Origin: Candidatus Saccharimonadia bacterium
GTDB taxonomy: Bacteria > Patescibacteriota > Saccharimonadia > Saccharimonadales > Saccharimonadaceae
NCBI GenBank assembly: GCA_023257055.1
Contig: JALRDG010000129.1
Location: forward strand, 1-7,498
DNA: 7,498 nucleotides
Reading direction: 5' to 3'
Part shown: positions 6,488 through 7,498 of the stretch, piece by piece
How positions within the stretch are numbered: position 1 is the first letter of the stretch
Layout of the letters: each line of letters begins with the position of its first letter
The notes under the pieces: model-generated
Database searches by the model: none
Told to the model about the DNA's origin: nothing
Seen by the model: the letters and a program-made list of their open reading frames with translations, nothing else
Translations under genes and position numbers: made by a program

Positions 6488-6937
6488 CTATATCTCATCC
6501 AACTGTGCATTACGGCGGCGATATCGAGGCGCGCTTGCAAATGGTGTTATTAACCACGTTTCTATAATATCTTGCCAAGCCTTTTCGTCGGCTTCGAGTA
6601 CACGCGAAGGCAGGCACAGTACGTTACTATCGTTATCGTTGCGGGTCATTTTTGCTTCGTAGGCGTCCCAGATAACACTGGCGCGAATCCCCTTGAAACG
6701 GTTTGCTGCCATTGCCATTCCCTGACCGCCGCCGCACAGCAATATCGCTCGCGGGTCATCGTCTGTGTCATGGAGCACCTTTACAGCAGCCGCCTGGGCG
6801 AATTCAGGGAAATCATCGACAGGATCAAGTTCGTGCCCGCCGACGTCTTCAAAATCGTAACCACGTTTTTTCAGGTAGCTTTCTACTTTTTCTTTCATAT
6901 GGAAGCCATTATGATCGGCACCGAGGTATATCTTCAT
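6488..6937 (-). CDS. rpiB: Ribose-5-phosphate isomerase B family
   Basis: A 149-aa RpiB/LacAB-family sugar-phosphate isomerase that would interconvert ribose 5-phosphate and ribulose 5-phosphate. Visible: YLGADHNGF (4-12) with D8 and H9; DDFPEFA (41-47); LLCGGGQGMAMAANRFKGIRA (66-86) with the enolisation cysteine C68 and the phosphate-binding glycines; and TRNDNDSNVLCLPSR (98-112). In E. coli RpiB the last block reads as SRQHNDTNVL, with His99 aiding ring opening; here the aligned residue is D101. The substitution may be a subfamily trait but leaves the exact substrate less certain. ATG 6937 is preferred over a TTG at 6973, which would put the promoter inside the gene. The message is probably leaderless. 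The epimerase gene follows after 2 nt. Confidence 0.9.
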   Translation of the reverse strand: MKIYLGADHNGFHMKEKVESYLKKRGYDFEDVGGHELDPVDDFPEFAQAAAVKVLHDTDDDPRAILLCGGGQGMAMAANRFKGIRASVIWDAYEAKMTRNDNDSNVLCLPSRVLEADEKAWQDIIETWLITPFASAPRYRRRNAQLDEI

Positions 6938-6973
6938 ATATAAAAGTATAAGCGTTACACGGCTCGTTTGCAA
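6938..6973 (-). promoter_or_regulatory. Promoter of the rpiB-rpe operon, leaderless
   Basis: On the minus strand TTGCAA (6973-6968), an exact 17-bp spacer, then TATACT (6950-6945). The predicted start near 6938 is one base before ATG 6937. No Shine-Dalgarno precedes the ATG. Confidence 0.8.
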
Positions 6974-6979
6974 TTTTTA

Positions 6980-7013
6980 TTGACAATAGCCATTTATGGT
7001 TGTAAAGTATAGT
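6980..7013 (+). promoter_or_regulatory. Promoter of the right-edge gene
   Basis: A perfect TTGACA (6980-6985) with TAAAGT (7003-7008) 17 bp downstream. A better -10 match, TATAGT (7008-7013), would need an unusual 22-bp spacer. The -35 box lies only 6 bp from that of the divergent rpiB promoter. Confidence 0.7.
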
Positions 7014-7052
7014 ACACGCCCGTTGACGCTACGGGTAGCTACTTACCGTCTT

Positions 7053-7060
7053 AGGAAAGG
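7053..7060 (+). promoter_or_regulatory. Shine-Dalgarno of the right-edge gene
   Basis: AGGAAAGG lies 6 nt before ATG 7067 and fixes that start. Confidence 0.7.
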
Positions 7061-7066
7061 TCTATC

Positions 7067-7498
7067 ATGTCGAATCGCTCAACTGAACGCGAGACAGTTT
7101 TTTCCGACCCACTTCACGAAGACCAGGTAACACCAGGTCTACCTTACTACCGCTACGAAACGAAGACCGGCCTTCTCTACTCGGGCTACTTCACCTCTGT
7201 ACCACAAGGAGGAGAACGAGAAAAGTACGTCACTGTACAGGAGGGTCGACTAAAAGGTCTTCAACCGGTTGTCGTCTGTCGTAATGTGTACTCACTTACA
7301 GAAATAGGCGTCGCGTCTAGCAATTGGGCCCGGTATGATCAGTCGCTGATTTTTTCGCCCGTCTACCCCAACCAAATGAATGCTTTTCTGGATTGGTTGG
7401 AGCGGCGCGCCAGTAGTGGTGATATGCATGCCATTATGTGGGATGTCATTATTCGACCTCTTTGGGAGCTTGAAGAAGAGGCAGATGCGGCCATACAA
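7067..7498 (+). CDS. Protein of unknown function (3' end cut by window edge)
   Basis: Open from ATG 7067 to the right edge, 144 codons with no stop, behind a good promoter and AGGAAAGG. I do not recognise it. The first part reads as beta-rich: LPYYRYETKTGLLYSGYFTS (25-44) and the following KYVTVQEGRLKGLQPVVVCR. The later part reads as helical and acidic: MNAFLDWLERRAS, then MHAIMWDVIIRPLWELEEEA. There is no signal peptide or membrane helix. GC is about 50%, like the metabolic genes and lower than the other two plus-strand orphans. It is arranged like them: single gene, own promoter, divergent from a metabolic operon. Real gene status is likely from the start signals and open frame; function unknown. 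Confidence 0.7.
   Translation, partial: MSNRSTERETVFSDPLHEDQVTPGLPYYRYETKTGLLYSGYFTSVPQGGEREKYVTVQEGRLKGLQPVVVCRNVYSLTEIGVASSNWARYDQSLIFSPVYPNQMNAFLDWLERRASSGDMHAIMWDVIIRPLWELEEEADAAIQ

Noticed and set aside
6938..6973. N-terminal extension of RpiB to a TTG at 6973
   Set aside because: It would cover the promoter, and RpiB proteins normally begin at the MKI..GADH strand.
7021..7060. Possible riboswitch or hairpin in the leader of the right-edge gene
   Set aside because: Only short imperfect pairings such as ACGG with CCGT are visible; no known riboswitch core is recognisable in about 50 nt.
1..7498. CRISPR array, tRNA or rRNA genes, insertion sequences, or UGA recoding
   Set aside because: No spaced repeats, cloverleaf sequence, transposase or terminal inverted repeats were seen, and the TGA stops used by two genes fall at natural ends of the proteins.

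Overview
The window is most likely chromosomal DNA from a small-genome bacterium of the Candidate Phyla Radiation (Patescibacteria, perhaps Saccharibacteria). This is inferred from gene content (compact sugar-phosphate operons, split transketolase, divergent epimerase, tandem PfkB kinases), mid-range GC (about 47-50% in the metabolic genes) and ordinary sigma70-type promoters. TGA behaves as a normal stop, so the UGA-recoded CPR lineages are not indicated. No rRNA, tRNA or marker gene is present, so the placement is tentative.

All metabolic genes lie on the minus strand. Reading leftward they form three short operons: (1) rpiB-like ribose-5-phosphate isomerase B and a ribulose-phosphate 3-epimerase (6937 to 5841); (2) transketolase split into N- and C-terminal subunits (5211 to 3347); (3) class II fructose-bisphosphate aldolase, a PfkB sugar kinase, and a second PfkB-type kinase with a long unknown N-terminal domain (2852 to the left edge, where it is cut). 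Within operons the genes overlap by 4 or 11 bp or are separated by 2-3 bp. Together they interconvert pentose, triose and hexose phosphates: the non-oxidative pentose phosphate branch plus aldolase and sugar kinases. No transaldolase is seen.

Between and beside these operons, on the plus strand, sit three single genes of unknown function: 96 aa (3005-3295), 143 aa (5345-5776) and at least 144 aa (7067 to the right edge, cut). Each has its own promoter, back-to-back with the promoter of a metabolic operon, and its own ribosome binding site. The two complete ones end in a perfect 16- or 18-bp hairpin shared with the tail of the next metabolic operon. These two are clearly richer in GC (about 57-60%) than the metabolic genes. 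The window therefore looks like one ancestral leftward sugar-phosphate cluster interrupted by self-contained single-gene cassettes; the 96-aa product recalls small phage proteins.

Two of the three metabolic operons (rpiB and the transketolase N subunit) have their -10 box so close to the ATG that their mRNAs should be leaderless, whereas the aldolase operon and all three cassettes have Shine-Dalgarno leaders.
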